Below are positions 9,711-33,898 of a stretch of 64,000 nt of DNA, in pieces. The DNA lies in NCBI RefSeq assembly GCF_000016325.1, contig NC_009436.1, positions 4,030,001 to 4,094,000 of the forward strand, given 5' to 3'. Source of the stretch: Enterobacter sp. 638. Its GTDB lineage: Bacteria > Pseudomonadota > Gammaproteobacteria > Enterobacterales > Enterobacteriaceae. The notes under the pieces were generated by a model. That model was given only the letters and a program-made list of their open reading frames with translations. It ran no database searches and was not told the DNA's origin. Position 1 is the stretch's first letter; every line of letters starts with the position of its first letter. Both the position numbers and the translations under genes were made by a program.

Positions 9711-9738
9711 AAAAAAACCCGCCGAAGCGGGTTTTTTT
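9711..9738 (-). terminator. Terminator of the alpha ribosomal operon
   Basis: ACCCGC-CGAA-GCGGGT forms a six-base-pair stem with a tetraloop, flanked by A7 and T7, so it can act on either strand. It lies 14 bases after the rplQ stop and ends the rpsM-rpsK-rpsD-rpoA-rplQ transcript. Confidence 0.92.
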
Positions 9739-9751
9739 ACGTTACTACAGA

Positions 9752-10162
<411 letters not shown>

Positions 10163-10178
10163 TTAACCTGTGATCCGG

Positions 10179-11168
10179 TTACTCGTCAGCAATGCTTGCT
10201 GGTGGCCAGTTTTCCAGGCGCATGCCCAGAGACAGACCACGGGAAGCCAGCACGTCTTTAATCTCAGTAAGAGATTTTTTACCCAGGTTCGGCGTTTTCA
10301 GCAACTCAACCTCGGTACGCTGTACCAGATCACCGATATAGTGGATAGCTTCTGCCTTAAGGCAGTTAGCAGAGCGGACAGTCAATTCCAGATCGTCAAC
10401 AGGGCGCAGCAAGATCGGATCGAACTCTGGTTTCTCTTCTTTAACTTCTGGCTGACGAACATCTCGTAGGTCAACAAAAGCTTCAAGTTGTTCTGCCAGA
10501 ATGGTTGCCGCACGACGAATCGCCTCTTCAGGATCGATTGTGCCGTTGGTTTCCATTTCGATGACCAGCTTGTCCAGGTCGGTACGCTGTTCGACACGAG
10601 CTGCTTCAACATTGTAGGCGATACGCTCTACAGGGCTGTAACATGCATCGACGAGCAGACGGCCAATTGGGCGCTCATCTTCTTCCGAATGAATTCGGGC
10701 AGAAGCCGGCACATAACCACGACCGCGCTGAACTTTGATACGCATGCTAATCGCTGCGTTCTCATCGGTCAGGTGGCAGATCACGTGCTGCGGCTTGACG
10801 ATTTCAACATCACCATCATGGGTGATATCGGCTGCAGTCACAGGGCCAATGCCAGATTTATTCAGAGTAAGGATAACTTCATCTTTCCCCTGAACTCTCA
10901 CCGCCAGCCCTTTCAGGTTGAGCAGGATTTCAAGGATATCTTCCTGAACGCCTTCTTTGGTGCTGTACTCATGGAGTACACCATCAATCTCAACTTCGGT
11001 TACCGCACAACCCGGCATCGACGAGAGCAGAATACGGCGCAGTGCGTTACCCAGAGTATGGCCAAAGCCACGCTCTAAAGGCTCAAGGGTCACCTTGGCG
11101 TGCGTCGAACTCACTTGCTCGATATCTACCAGGCGCGGTTTTAGAAACTCTGTCACAGAACCCTGCAT
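10179..11168 (-). CDS. rpoA: RNA polymerase subunit alpha
   Basis: 329 residues. The N-terminal domain (about 1-235) dimerises and nucleates assembly of beta and beta'; a flexible linker (about 236-248) leads to the C-terminal domain (250-329), which binds UP elements and activators such as CRP. The C-terminal domain includes [14 protein letters not shown] and [10 protein letters not shown], unchanged in character from E. coli. It lies between rpsD and rplQ in the alpha operon, which ties polymerase supply to ribosomal protein output. Confidence 0.99.
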
Positions 11169-11193
11169 TGTGTCCTCTCTTTGGTACTAAGCT

Positions 11194-11817
<624 letters not shown>

Positions 11818-11848
11818 CTATCTCCAACAATCCTAGAAAACGTAAGCG

Positions 11849-12241
<393 letters not shown>

Positions 12242-12254
12242 TCAATCACCCCGA

Positions 12255-12704
<450 letters not shown>

Positions 12705-12710
12705 CTGGCT

Positions 12711-12739
12711 AATCTAGCCAGCTCAACCCAACTTTGCAA
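12711..12739 (-). promoter_or_regulatory. Promoter of the alpha ribosomal operon
   Basis: On the minus strand TTGCAA (12739-12734) and TAGATT (12716-12711) are spaced by 17 bases. The sequence is nearly the same as the E. coli alpha promoter. The -10 lies within a dyad (CTGGCTA, then TAGCCAG after a short gap) that could also form an RNA hairpin on transcripts arriving from the spc operon. Confidence 0.85.
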
Positions 12740-12757
12740 GAAAAATATGCGAAATAA

Positions 12758-14237
<1,480 letters not shown>

Positions 14238-14244
14238 CTGCTAC

Positions 14245-15378
<1,134 letters not shown>

Positions 15379-15383
15379 CTACC

Positions 15384-16692
<1,309 letters not shown>

Positions 16693-16719
16693 TTACTCCC
16701 GTGATTCAATTGGTGACAA

Positions 16720-17025
<306 letters not shown>

Positions 17026-17039
17026 TCAGTAACCCTACC

Positions 17040-18302
<1,263 letters not shown>

Positions 18303-18371
18303 CTAATGTCAACTACTACCTGAGACCCATAAAATCAGAGTCGTCGAAAAGCCCCATATTGAGGGCGCGGC

Positions 18372-18380
18372 ATTATAACA
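18372..18380 (-). promoter_or_regulatory. Promoter of the spc ribosomal operon
   Basis: TGTTATAAT on the minus strand is an extended -10 element (TG-N-TATAAT with a perfect hexamer) in the rpsQ-rplN gap, at the place of the E. coli spc promoter. No consensus -35 is seen 17 bases upstream, which fits use of an extended -10. Confidence 0.85.
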
Positions 18381-18401
18381 CCGGTTCTACAATATGGGTA
18401 G

Positions 18402-18435
18402 AAAAAATAAACGGCTCATTGCTGAGCCGTTTATT
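18402..18435 (-). terminator. Terminator at the end of the S10 operon
   Basis: A 13-base perfect inverted repeat (18406-18418 with 18423-18435) with a TTGC loop, followed by a U-run on the minus strand. It lies about 20 bases after the rpsQ stop and just before the spc promoter, separating the S10 and spc operons, though some read-through is likely. Confidence 0.9.
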
Positions 18436-18456
18436 CGTATTGAGAAGGCTAGTCTA

Positions 18457-20385
<1,929 letters not shown>

Positions 20386-20390
20386 CTACC

Positions 20391-20672
<282 letters not shown>

Positions 20673-20685
20673 TTATCCTCTAAAA

Positions 20686-23081
<2,396 letters not shown>

Positions 23082-23101
23082 TCAATCGCTCGATGACCTG
23101 A

Positions 23102-23583
<482 letters not shown>

Positions 23584-23589
23584 CCGCGC

Positions 23590-23617
23590 ATTATACGTAA
23601 AATACGACATAACGCAA
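23590..23617 (-). promoter_or_regulatory. Promoter of the S10 ribosomal operon
   Basis: TATAAT (23595-23590, minus strand) is a perfect -10, with TTGCGT (23617-23612) 16 bases upstream as -35. The start would fall near 23583. The remaining part of the gap to the prepilin peptidase gene (23618-23795) shows no further gene. Confidence 0.85.
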
Positions 23618-23795
23618 GTGCAGTTTAGAAAACAACCTTACAGCCCTAATTTGCGAGGCGGGTCGAAATCCCCAAGTACCGCTCAGATGTTTCACTGATT
23701 CGTTGGAATGCTCTACGCAACGGCTGGTTTTACTGTTTGTTCATAAGTACGTGAAGAAAGAGGATATCGCAGCGATTACTTTAGAGGTTTCAATC

Positions 23796-24269
23796 ATGTT
23801 TGCTGCGTTTCCCTTTCTAGTTATCTATTCAACGTTGACCTACTTTCTCATTCGCGAGGACATACGTTTCGGTCTGTTACCGGACAAATACGTCTGCCCG
23901 CTACTCTGGACGGGTCTTCTATTTCATCTCATTAATGATCGTGCATTTCTGGCCAGTGCTGTCGGTGGGGCCATAGTGGGTTACACCGGCTTTGCGTGTT
24001 TATATTGGGGTTTTTATCTGATGTATAAACGCGAGGGACTTGGATACGGGGATGTAAAGTATCTTGCTGCCTTAGGGGCGTGGCACGGCTGGTATGTTTT
24101 ACCTGCTTTGACACTAGTTGCCGCGCTGCTTGGCGTGACCTATGTCGTGATCATGGTTCTTTTGAAACCTGGGATGCAGATACACAAAAACCCGCTACCG
24201 TTTGGACCTTTCATGGCGGCAGCAGGTTTATTAACGGGTTGGCAAAGTTTAATCACCCTTCCACTTTGA
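23796..24269 (+). CDS. Single-domain A24 prepilin peptidase (GspO/HofD-like)
   Basis: 157-residue polytopic inner-membrane protein resembling the C-terminal half of GspO/HopD. The peptidase family A24 aspartates are present: the first in [13 protein letters not shown] and the second in GLGYGDVK. The N-terminal methyltransferase domain with its CxxC pairs is missing, so it could cleave prepilin leaders but not N-methylate. The start at 23796 (AGAGG nine bases upstream) was chosen over 23703. No gsp or pilin gene is nearby; in E. coli gspO ends the gsp cluster at this place. Its 3' end overlaps bfr by 17 bases. The in vivo substrate is unknown. Confidence 0.85.
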   Translation: MFAAFPFLVIYSTLTYFLIREDIRFGLLPDKYVCPLLWTGLLFHLINDRAFLASAVGGAIVGYTGFACLYWGFYLMYKREGLGYGDVKYLAALGAWHGWYVLPALTLVAALLGVTYVVIMVLLKPGMQIHKNPLPFGPFMAAAGLLTGWQSLITLPL

Positions 24270-24729
24270 TCTGTGATTGAAGGTAATTTTGCAAACCAAT
24301 TTTTCCAATCAGATCCAGCTCGGTCTCCAACCAGTCAATATGGCCCTCTTCGTCTGCCAGGATCTTAATCATCATATCGCGGCTAACATAGTCATGGACG
24401 CTATCAGCATAAGCGATAGCTTCCCGGAGATCTTTTGCACCCTCAAGTTCAAGCGTTAGATCCGAACGAAGCATTTCTTCAACGTCTTCACCGATGCCAA
24501 GTTTGCCGAGATCCTGCAGGTTAGGAATGCCTTCAAGAAAGAGAATACGCTCGATGTATTGATCAGCGTGTTTCATTTCGTCGATGGATTCATGATATTC
24601 AACATCGTTGAGGCGCGTCAGTCCCCAGTTCTTGAACATTCTTGCATGAAGAAAATACTGGTTGATCGCGACAAGCTCATTTCCCAATAATTTATTGAGA
24701 TAACTTATGATTTTAACATCACCTTTCAT
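24253..24729 (-). CDS. bfr: Bacterioferritin
   Basis: 158-residue haem-containing ferritin that assembles as a 24-mer iron store. The ferroxidase ligands are in place: Glu18, Glu51, His54, and the later EGAK and [10 protein letters not shown] segments (Glu127, His130), with Met52 as the axial haem ligand. It is followed upstream by bfd, which encodes the ferredoxin that reduces and releases Bfr iron. It converges on the prepilin peptidase gene. Confidence 0.98.
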   Translation of the reverse strand: MKGDVKIISYLNKLLGNELVAINQYFLHARMFKNWGLTRLNDVEYHESIDEMKHADQYIERILFLEGIPNLQDLGKLGIGEDVEEMLRSDLTLELEGAKDLREAIAYADSVHDYVSRDMMIKILADEEGHIDWLETELDLIGKIGLQNYLQSQIKVEG

Positions 24730-24801
24730 TATATAGTCCCTCCGCTTCCACTTATTGAAGCGTAGATGGGGCTACAGGGATGTCAAAAAAAAGATAGAGC
24801 C

Positions 24802-24996
24802 TTAGGCGATCTCTTTGTATTCCGGGATCTGCGTCAATTCGTCCTGCATAATCTCACGCGCCGCGCGTACACACTTACCGCATTGATTTCCTACCGGAAC
24901 AAATTTACGAAGCTGTTGGAAAGACTGAGGATGAAACTGTCGAACGGCTTGACGTATTTTTTTGTCACTCACGCCATTACACAAACAAACGTACAT
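24802..24996 (-). CDS. bfd: Bacterioferritin-associated ferredoxin
   Basis: 64-residue [2Fe-2S] protein that passes electrons to the Bfr haem to mobilise stored iron. The four cluster ligands Cys4, Cys6, Cys39 and Cys42 follow the Bfd pattern (YVCLC; NQCGKC). It lies 72 bases upstream of bfr on the same strand. A promoter with an overlapping Fur-like box precedes it, so iron starvation should induce it. Confidence 0.97.
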   Translation of the reverse strand: MYVCLCNGVSDKKIRQAVRQFHPQSFQQLRKFVPVGNQCGKCVRAAREIMQDELTQIPEYKEIA

Positions 24997-25023
24997 AGAA
25001 ACTCCCGTTCAATTTATGCACAA

Positions 25024-25052
25024 AGTGTAAGTGAGAATAATTATGATTACAA
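25024..25052 (-). promoter_or_regulatory. bfd promoter with Fur box
   Basis: On the minus strand TTGTAA (25052-25047) and TACACT (25029-25024) are spaced by 17 bases. The 15-base TCATAATTATTCTCA (25046-25032), filling the spacer, matches the 7-1-7 Fur consensus TGATAATNATTATCA at all but two defined positions. Fur binding would block RNA polymerase directly. Confidence 0.72.
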
Positions 25053-25130
25053 TAGCACATGCGTCAGGACAGGCGTTATAAGGAGGCAAAAAATGCGAAA
25101 AAATGTGACAAGCCATAAACGATAGATAGC

Positions 25131-25157
25131 AAAAAGGGCATCTATTGATGCCCTTTA
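25131..25157 (-). terminator. Terminator of the str operon after tufA
   Basis: AAAGGGCATC pairs with GATGCCCTTT around a short TATT loop, with an A5 tract at 25131-25135 that gives a U-run on the minus strand. It lies about 30 bases after the tufA stop. Confidence 0.88.
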
Positions 25158-25186
25158 AATACGCATTGCTTAAATGTTATCAGCGA

Positions 25187-26398
<1,212 letters not shown>

Positions 26399-26438
26399 TC
26401 ACCGAGAGGGCACGGGATTTTGGTTTTTAACCTATGGC

Positions 26439-28565
<2,127 letters not shown>

Positions 28566-28652
28566 TTATTTCTTTAGGCGTTCAATTAAGTAACCCAGAG
28601 CGGACAGCTTCTGAGAAGAAGTGTCCGCCTGGTGACTATGACTCCGAAGGGA

Positions 28653-29138
<486 letters not shown>

Positions 29139-29219
29139 TTAATTCAGGATTGTCCAAAACTCAAAGAGTTTATTTTGACATTAAGTTAAAACAGTTTGGC
29201 CTTACTTAACGGAGAACCA

Positions 29220-29697
<478 letters not shown>

Positions 29698-29707
29698 GAA
29701 ATATACA

Positions 29708-29722
29708 GTGATCTCGGATCAC
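29708..29722 (-). terminator. Weak terminator-like hairpin at the end of tusB
   Basis: GTGATC-CGA-GATCAC forms a six-base-pair stem that includes the tusB stop codon and is followed by TGTATATTTC. The U-tract is poor, so termination may be partial. It lies just upstream of the str promoter. Confidence 0.45.
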
Positions 29723-30006
29723 CAACTCATTTGAGTCGGGTGCTTAATCGCTAGTTTGACGAAGTCAGTATAGCCAACAACGTCAATTTTGGTGGAAATT
29801 TGACCAGCAAGACCGCGGGCATCTATGTCATCTTTCAGCGCTATGACCTTAATGGGGGCATTATTGAGGATTTCAATGAAGCGCCCGCCGTCAATGGCGG
29901 CAAGAACGCCATCCTGGATCAGCAACAATTCATCGCCGTCGCCCAGCATTCTCAGCAACCCTTCGATATCAGCATGCCATGGTGAATGGCTCAGAGTGTG
30001 AAGCAT
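29719..30006 (-). CDS. tusB: Sulfurtransferase complex subunit TusB
   Basis: 95-residue DsrH-like subunit of the TusBCD hexamer. The complex takes persulfide sulfur from TusA and passes it via TusE to MnmA for 2-thiolation of the wobble uridine in tRNA for Lys, Glu and Gln. It opens [13 protein letters not shown]. It lies seven bases after tusC and ends at a small hairpin just before the str promoter. Confidence 0.96.
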   Translation of the reverse strand: MLHTLSHSPWHADIEGLLRMLGDGDELLLIQDGVLAAIDGGRFIEILNNAPIKVIALKDDIDARGLAGQISTKIDVVGYTDFVKLAIKHPTQMSW

Positions 30007-30013
30007 GACGACC

Positions 30014-30373
30014 TCAGAATGTCAGAACGACATGATAATGGGAGAGTTTTTCGCGTAGAGCGGCTGGTGAAAGCACTTCCGCATCCAGGACTAACGGGAT
30101 ATTTTCGTCAATCCCCCGCTCTTTTAGCGATGCAGCGCACACCCAAAAAGTGTCGATGTCATAAAGCGGCAGAACTTTAAACGTTGAAATATAATCTCGC
30201 GCCAGAATCCGTTGCGGCTGTTGTCCGGTCAAAATCTGAAAAACACCGTCGCCGACGAAGAAAACGCCAATATCTTCTGTCAGGGCAGAGGTCGCCAGAA
30301 GCGCATCAAGCCCTTCCCTACCCGCTGAGCTGCCATGGGGAGCAGAGGTAAAAACAAACGCAACACGGTTCAT
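30014..30373 (-). CDS. tusC: Sulfurtransferase complex subunit TusC
   Basis: 119-residue DsrF-like subunit of the TusBCD sulfur relay. The start at 30373 ([14 protein letters not shown]) was chosen over an ATG eight codons upstream because it matches E. coli TusC and overlaps the tusD stop by one base (TGATG). Two cysteine-free DsrEF strands are visible; the active cysteine of the complex is in TusD. Confidence 0.96.
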
Positions 30374-30759
30374 CAGAATTGCACCATCCGATCGCACGTC
30401 AGCGCCGCCTGCGCCAATGCACCCAAGCCGCTGAGCGTAAACCCATGCTGCAAATTGGCGCCCGAAAGCCCCAAACGCTTAGCCTCAGTTTCATCCGCTA
30501 CACCACGACGCAGCGCCGCAGCCACACAGATATGCAGCTCGACGCCCTGTGTTTCGTTCAGAGCCTGCCAGCCACGCACCAGATCATATTCATCAGAAGC
30601 AGGAGACGTAAACTGGTTGGCGTTGTAGACGCCCTCACGATAGAAAAACACGCTACTCAGTTCATGCCCTTCAGCTAACACCGCCTGCGCAAACTGCAGC
30701 GCGCTGCTGGCCTGCTGCGTGCCGTAAGCCGGCCCCGTCACCATTAAGGCAAAACGCAT
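30373..30759 (-). CDS. tusD: Sulfurtransferase complex subunit TusD
   Basis: 128-residue DsrE-like subunit carrying the active-site cysteine of TusBCD; the likely persulfide residue is the Cys in [14 protein letters not shown] near residue 78. It opens [18 protein letters not shown]. It overlaps yheO and tusC by one base each, so yheO-tusD-tusC-tusB is a tightly coupled run. Confidence 0.96.
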
Positions 30760-31481
30760 TACTTCTCTTGCCCCAAAAAATCACCGCTTTTGAACTGGCG
30801 AATGTAGAGATAAACCGTGTGCTTGGAAATATTCAGTCGGTCGGCAACCTGGTTAATCGCATCTTTAATATCGAAAATGCCTTTCTCATAGAGGTTCAGC
30901 ACGATTTGACGATTCTTGGCGTTGTTCGATACGTTGCGATCGGCATTCACCTCTTCAATGGTGAATTCCAGAGTCTGTGTGACAAGGTCTTCCACAGAGG
31001 ACGCAAAGTTAACGGATGAGTTCACTTCCGGTGTTTCAGGTGGAATAAACGTGCTCATGATTTGTGAGAACGGCACATCAAGGTTCATGTTGATGCACAG
31101 CAATCCAATCACCCGATGATCGCGATTACGGATGGCGATGGTCTCTGACTTCATCAGTACGCCACTTTTGGCACGGGTGAAATAACATTTGGAGACGCTG
31201 CTATCGGCGCCGGTCATGTCGTGGAGCATACGCAGTGCAAGGTCGGTAATTGGCGATCCAATTTTGCGGCCAGTATGCTCACCATTGGCAATACGGATGG
31301 CGGAACATTTCAGATCTTGCAGGGAGTGCAATACGATTTCGCAGTGAGAGCCAATGAGCATCGCTAACCCGTCCACTACCGCTTCGTAGGATTTCAGAAT
31401 ATCGAAGTCAGTCTGATCGAAAGGACGTTGATCCAGCAAATCAAGTTCACTGGTTTCGTTGGTTAAAAGCGACCTGGACAT
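30759..31481 (-). CDS. yheO: YheO, PAS-like helix-turn-helix regulator
   Basis: 240-residue predicted DNA-binding protein of the YheO family. The N-terminal two thirds form a PAS-like sensor region ([22 protein letters not shown], about 30-51), and the C-terminal helix-turn-helix is in [19 protein letters not shown] (about 205-223). Targets and ligand are not established from sequence. It is very similar to the E. coli protein and sits at the head of the tusDCB run, overlapping tusD by one base. Confidence 0.94.
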   Translation of the reverse strand: MSRSLLTNETSELDLLDQRPFDQTDFDILKSYEAVVDGLAMLIGSHCEIVLHSLQDLKCSAIRIANGEHTGRKIGSPITDLALRMLHDMTGADSSVSKCYFTRAKSGVLMKSETIAIRNRDHRVIGLLCINMNLDVPFSQIMSTFIPPETPEVNSSVNFASSVEDLVTQTLEFTIEEVNADRNVSNNAKNRQIVLNLYEKGIFDIKDAINQVADRLNISKHTVYLYIRQFKSGDFLGQEK

Positions 31482-31605
31482 GAAAAAAACACTCCTTTTC
31501 AGGAGCCTGTCGTTAGGTTGTCAGGGCAGGCTCATATTTACACGGACAACTAAATTAATACAGCGTAGGCAACGCTTTCCAGTGTTTATTATATCTGGCC
31601 TGCAA

Positions 31606-31637
31606 TAAAAAAACCGCCGCCTTGAAGGCGGCGGTTT
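31606..31637 (-). terminator. Terminator of fkpA
   Basis: AACCGCCGCC pairs with GGCGGCGGTT around TTGAA (31612-31636) with an A-rich flank that gives a strong U-run on the minus strand. It lies about ten bases after the fkpA stop. Confidence 0.92.
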
Positions 31638-31645
31638 TCAGCGTT

Positions 31646-32467
31646 TTACTTCTTCGCTGCGTCTGCAGCTTTATCATCTTCTGCAGCGGCAGGTTTAGCA
31701 TCTGCCTTCGGCGCTGGTTTGATGTCCAGCAGCTCTACATCGAAGACCAGCGTGGAGTTAGCCGGGATACCCGGAACGCCGGTTTTGCCGTAAGCCAGAT
31801 CCGGTGGAATAACCAGCTGGATTTTGCCGCCTTTCTTGATGTTTTTCAGGCCTTCAGTCCAGCCTGGGATAACACCGTCAAGGCGGAAGGACAGTGGCTC
31901 ACCGCGAGTGTAGGAGTTATCAAACTCTTTACCGTCGATCAGTGTACCTTTGTAGTTCACTACAACGGTGTCGCTGTCTTTTGGTGCATCGCCCGTACCG
32001 GCTTTCTCGACTTTATAAAGCAGACCGGTAGAAGAGGTTTTCACACCTTTTTCTTTAGCAAAAGTATCGCGGTAGGCTTTGCCCTTCGCTTCGTTGTCTT
32101 TTGCGTCTTTTTCCATCTTGCCCTGAGCAGCACCCTTCACGCGAGCTTCGAAAGCTTGCAGAGTCTGTTCGATTTCCTGGTCAGACAGTTTGCTCTTATC
32201 TGCAAATGCATCCTGAACACCGGCGATCAGCTGATCTTTATCCAGTTTGATGCCCAGTTTTTCCTGCTCTTTGAGAGAGTTTTCCATGTAACGACCCAGA
32301 GAAGCGCCCAGCGCATAGGCTGATTTCTGGTCGTCATTTTTGAACGCAGCTTTGCTGTCTGCGCTTGCAGCAGGTTTCGCAGCCGTATCAGCAGCGAAAG
32401 ACAGCGGCGCATTCAGTGCGACAGCCATAGTGGTCGCCAGCAGCGTTACTTTAAACAGTGATTTCAT
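31646..32467 (-). CDS. fkpA: Periplasmic FKBP-type prolyl isomerase and chaperone FkpA
   Basis: 273-residue protein with a 25-residue Sec signal peptide (hydrophobic core LLATTMAVALNAPLSF, cut after SFA). The mature protein has an N-terminal dimerisation and chaperone domain (about 40-140) and a C-terminal FKBP isomerase domain (VVNYKGTLIDGKEFDNSY; IPPDLAYGKTGVPGIP). It helps fold envelope proteins; in E. coli it is in the sigma-E regulon. I did not find a convincing sigma-E promoter upstream. The alanine- and lysine-rich tail is typical. Confidence 0.97.
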   Translation of the reverse strand: MKSLFKVTLLATTMAVALNAPLSFAADTAAKPAASADSKAAFKNDDQKSAYALGASLGRYMENSLKEQEKLGIKLDKDQLIAGVQDAFADKSKLSDQEIEQTLQAFEARVKGAAQGKMEKDAKDNEAKGKAYRDTFAKEKGVKTSSTGLLYKVEKAGTGDAPKDSDTVVVNYKGTLIDGKEFDNSYTRGEPLSFRLDGVIPGWTEGLKNIKKGGKIQLVIPPDLAYGKTGVPGIPANSTLVFDVELLDIKPAPKADAKPAAAEDDKAADAAKK

Positions 32468-32704
32468 CCATTTCTCCAGGACCAGGGCCTCTCACCCCAG
32501 CGTTAAACGTAAATGAGAAGCGTACTATAGAACGTTGCGGAGGAAATCTATAGACAGACTCCCCCTATTATCGTCTCTTTTAAGACTATTTTTGTTTAAA
32601 TTAGTTTCGTGCCAAAGGGATGGATACTGCACATCGGGGCAAAGTGAGGTAAAATTTATCGCCGCGAACGCCCGATGGCGTCTGAACATACAACGAGGTC
32701 AATC

Positions 32705-32923
32705 ATGCAAGATACAACTCTGGAAGTGCGGCTGGCCGAGCTGGAAAGCCGTCTTGCTTTTCAGGAAGTCACCATCGACGAACTCAACCAGACCGTGACG
32801 GCTCATGAACTGGAAATGGCGAAACTTCGCGATCTACTGCGTTTGCTGACGGAGAAAGTGAAAGCGACACAATCGTCACACATGGCTTCACCGTCCGAAG
32901 AGACCCCACCGCCGCATTATTAA
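32705..32923 (+). CDS. slyX: SlyX
   Basis: 72-residue protein whose central part is a coiled coil ([20 protein letters not shown]), ending in the family's conserved PPPHY. Function is unknown. The start at 32705 ([17 protein letters not shown] upstream) gives the E. coli length. It is on the plus strand, divergent from fkpA and convergent with slyD across a shared terminator. Confidence 0.95.
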
Positions 32924-32941
32924 GGCGCAAAGTGGAGGCGT

Positions 32942-32970
32942 AAAAAAGCGGGAATATTTCCCGCTTTTTT
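32942..32970. terminator. Bidirectional terminator between slyX and slyD
   Basis: A run AAAAAAGCGGGAA, a short loop, then TTCCCGCTTTTTT forms a stem with A and T tracts on both sides, so it can end both convergent transcripts. Confidence 0.92.
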
Positions 32971-32999
32971 GTGCGTGCGATACAGCTAATACCAAGGTA

Positions 33000-33593
33000 T
33001 TAGTGGCAGCCGCAACCGCCATTACCGCCACAACCGCCTTTACCGTGCTCATGACCGTGATCGTGGTCATGATCGTGGCCGTGACCACCGCAGCAACCGT
33101 CATGGTCGTGATCGTGGTCGTGACCGTTAGCACCGTGAACGTGGCCATGAGCCAGTTCTTCTTCGGTCGCTTCACGGATCGCAATCACTTCAACGTTGAA
33201 TTTCAGGTTTTGGCCAGCCAGCATGTGGTTACCGTCAACCACAACGTGCTCGTCTTCAACTTCGGTGATTTCAACCGGTACTGGACCCTGGTCAGTTTCA
33301 GCCAGGAAACGCATGCCAACCTGCAGCTCGTCAACGCCCATGAATACGTCTTTAGGAACGCGCTGAACCAGGTTGTCATCATACTGACCGTAAGCGTCGT
33401 TCGCGCCTACAGCAACGTCAAATTTATCGCCAACATCGTGACCTTCCAGCGCGCTTTCCAGGCCGGAAATGAGGGAGCCGTGACCATGCAGGTAGTCCAG
33501 CGGCGCACTCACCGGAGACTCATCAACCAACACACCGTCTTCTGTACGTACCTGATAGGCCAGGCTGACCACCAGGTCTTTTGCTACTTTCAT
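33000..33593 (-). CDS. slyD: FKBP-type prolyl isomerase and metallochaperone SlyD
   Basis: 197-residue cytoplasmic protein with an FKBP domain (about 1-70 and 130-150) interrupted by the insert-in-flap chaperone domain (about 70-130). The last 50 or so residues are a metal-binding tail with 15 histidines and 5 cysteines (HDHDHDHDGCCGG, GGCGCH). It delivers Ni2+ to HypB for hydrogenase maturation and folds client proteins. The tail is longer on histidine than a simple consensus but in the E. coli range. Confidence 0.97.
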   Translation of the reverse strand: MKVAKDLVVSLAYQVRTEDGVLVDESPVSAPLDYLHGHGSLISGLESALEGHDVGDKFDVAVGANDAYGQYDDNLVQRVPKDVFMGVDELQVGMRFLAETDQGPVPVEITEVEDEHVVVDGNHMLAGQNLKFNVEVIAIREATEEELAHGHVHGANGHDHDHDHDGCCGGHGHDHDHDHGHEHGKGGCGGNGGCGCH

Positions 33594-33687
33594 GATATCT
33601 CCTGAGCGTGGGAAAATTGCTGGCGCAGATTGTAACGGAAATCTGCACCCGTGTACCCTTTAGCTTAAAAAAACTGAGGGCATATCG

Positions 33688-33888
33688 CTAGTCCGGATGA
33701 AAAATACCGATCACTTGCTCTTCTTTGCGAGCGTGCTCGCGCGCTTCTTTATCCGCCTCACGCATCTGGTGACCGCACTTAACACACTCAACAATATCAA
33801 TATTATTTTCACGCCACATCGCCAGCGAATCTTGCGCCTGACAGGACGGGCATTTTGCACCTGCAATAAAACGTTTACGAATTGCCAT
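33688..33888 (-). CDS. yheV: YheV, zinc-ribbon protein
   Basis: 66-residue protein with a four-cysteine zinc ribbon (CPSC near residue 13 and CVKC near residue 36), a family of unknown function. The start at 33888 (MAIRKRFIAG) matches E. coli; the open frame extends 27 codons further but overlaps kefB. It lies ten bases after kefB and is probably the last gene of kefG-kefB-yheV. Confidence 0.94.
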   Translation of the reverse strand: MAIRKRFIAGAKCPSCQAQDSLAMWRENNIDIVECVKCGHQMREADKEAREHARKEEQVIGIFHPD

Positions 33889-33898
33889 ACTTTTGCCC

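Noticed and set aside
32468..32704. Sigma-E promoter for fkpA
   Set aside because: fkpA is in the sigma-E regulon of E. coli, but I could not find a GGAACTT-like -35 with a suitable -10 in this gap, so none is annotated.
33000..33150. Tandem repeat in the 3' part of slyD
   Set aside because: The repeated CATGACCGTGATC-like DNA simply encodes the His/Asp/Gly-rich metal-binding tail usual for SlyD, so it is not a separate element.
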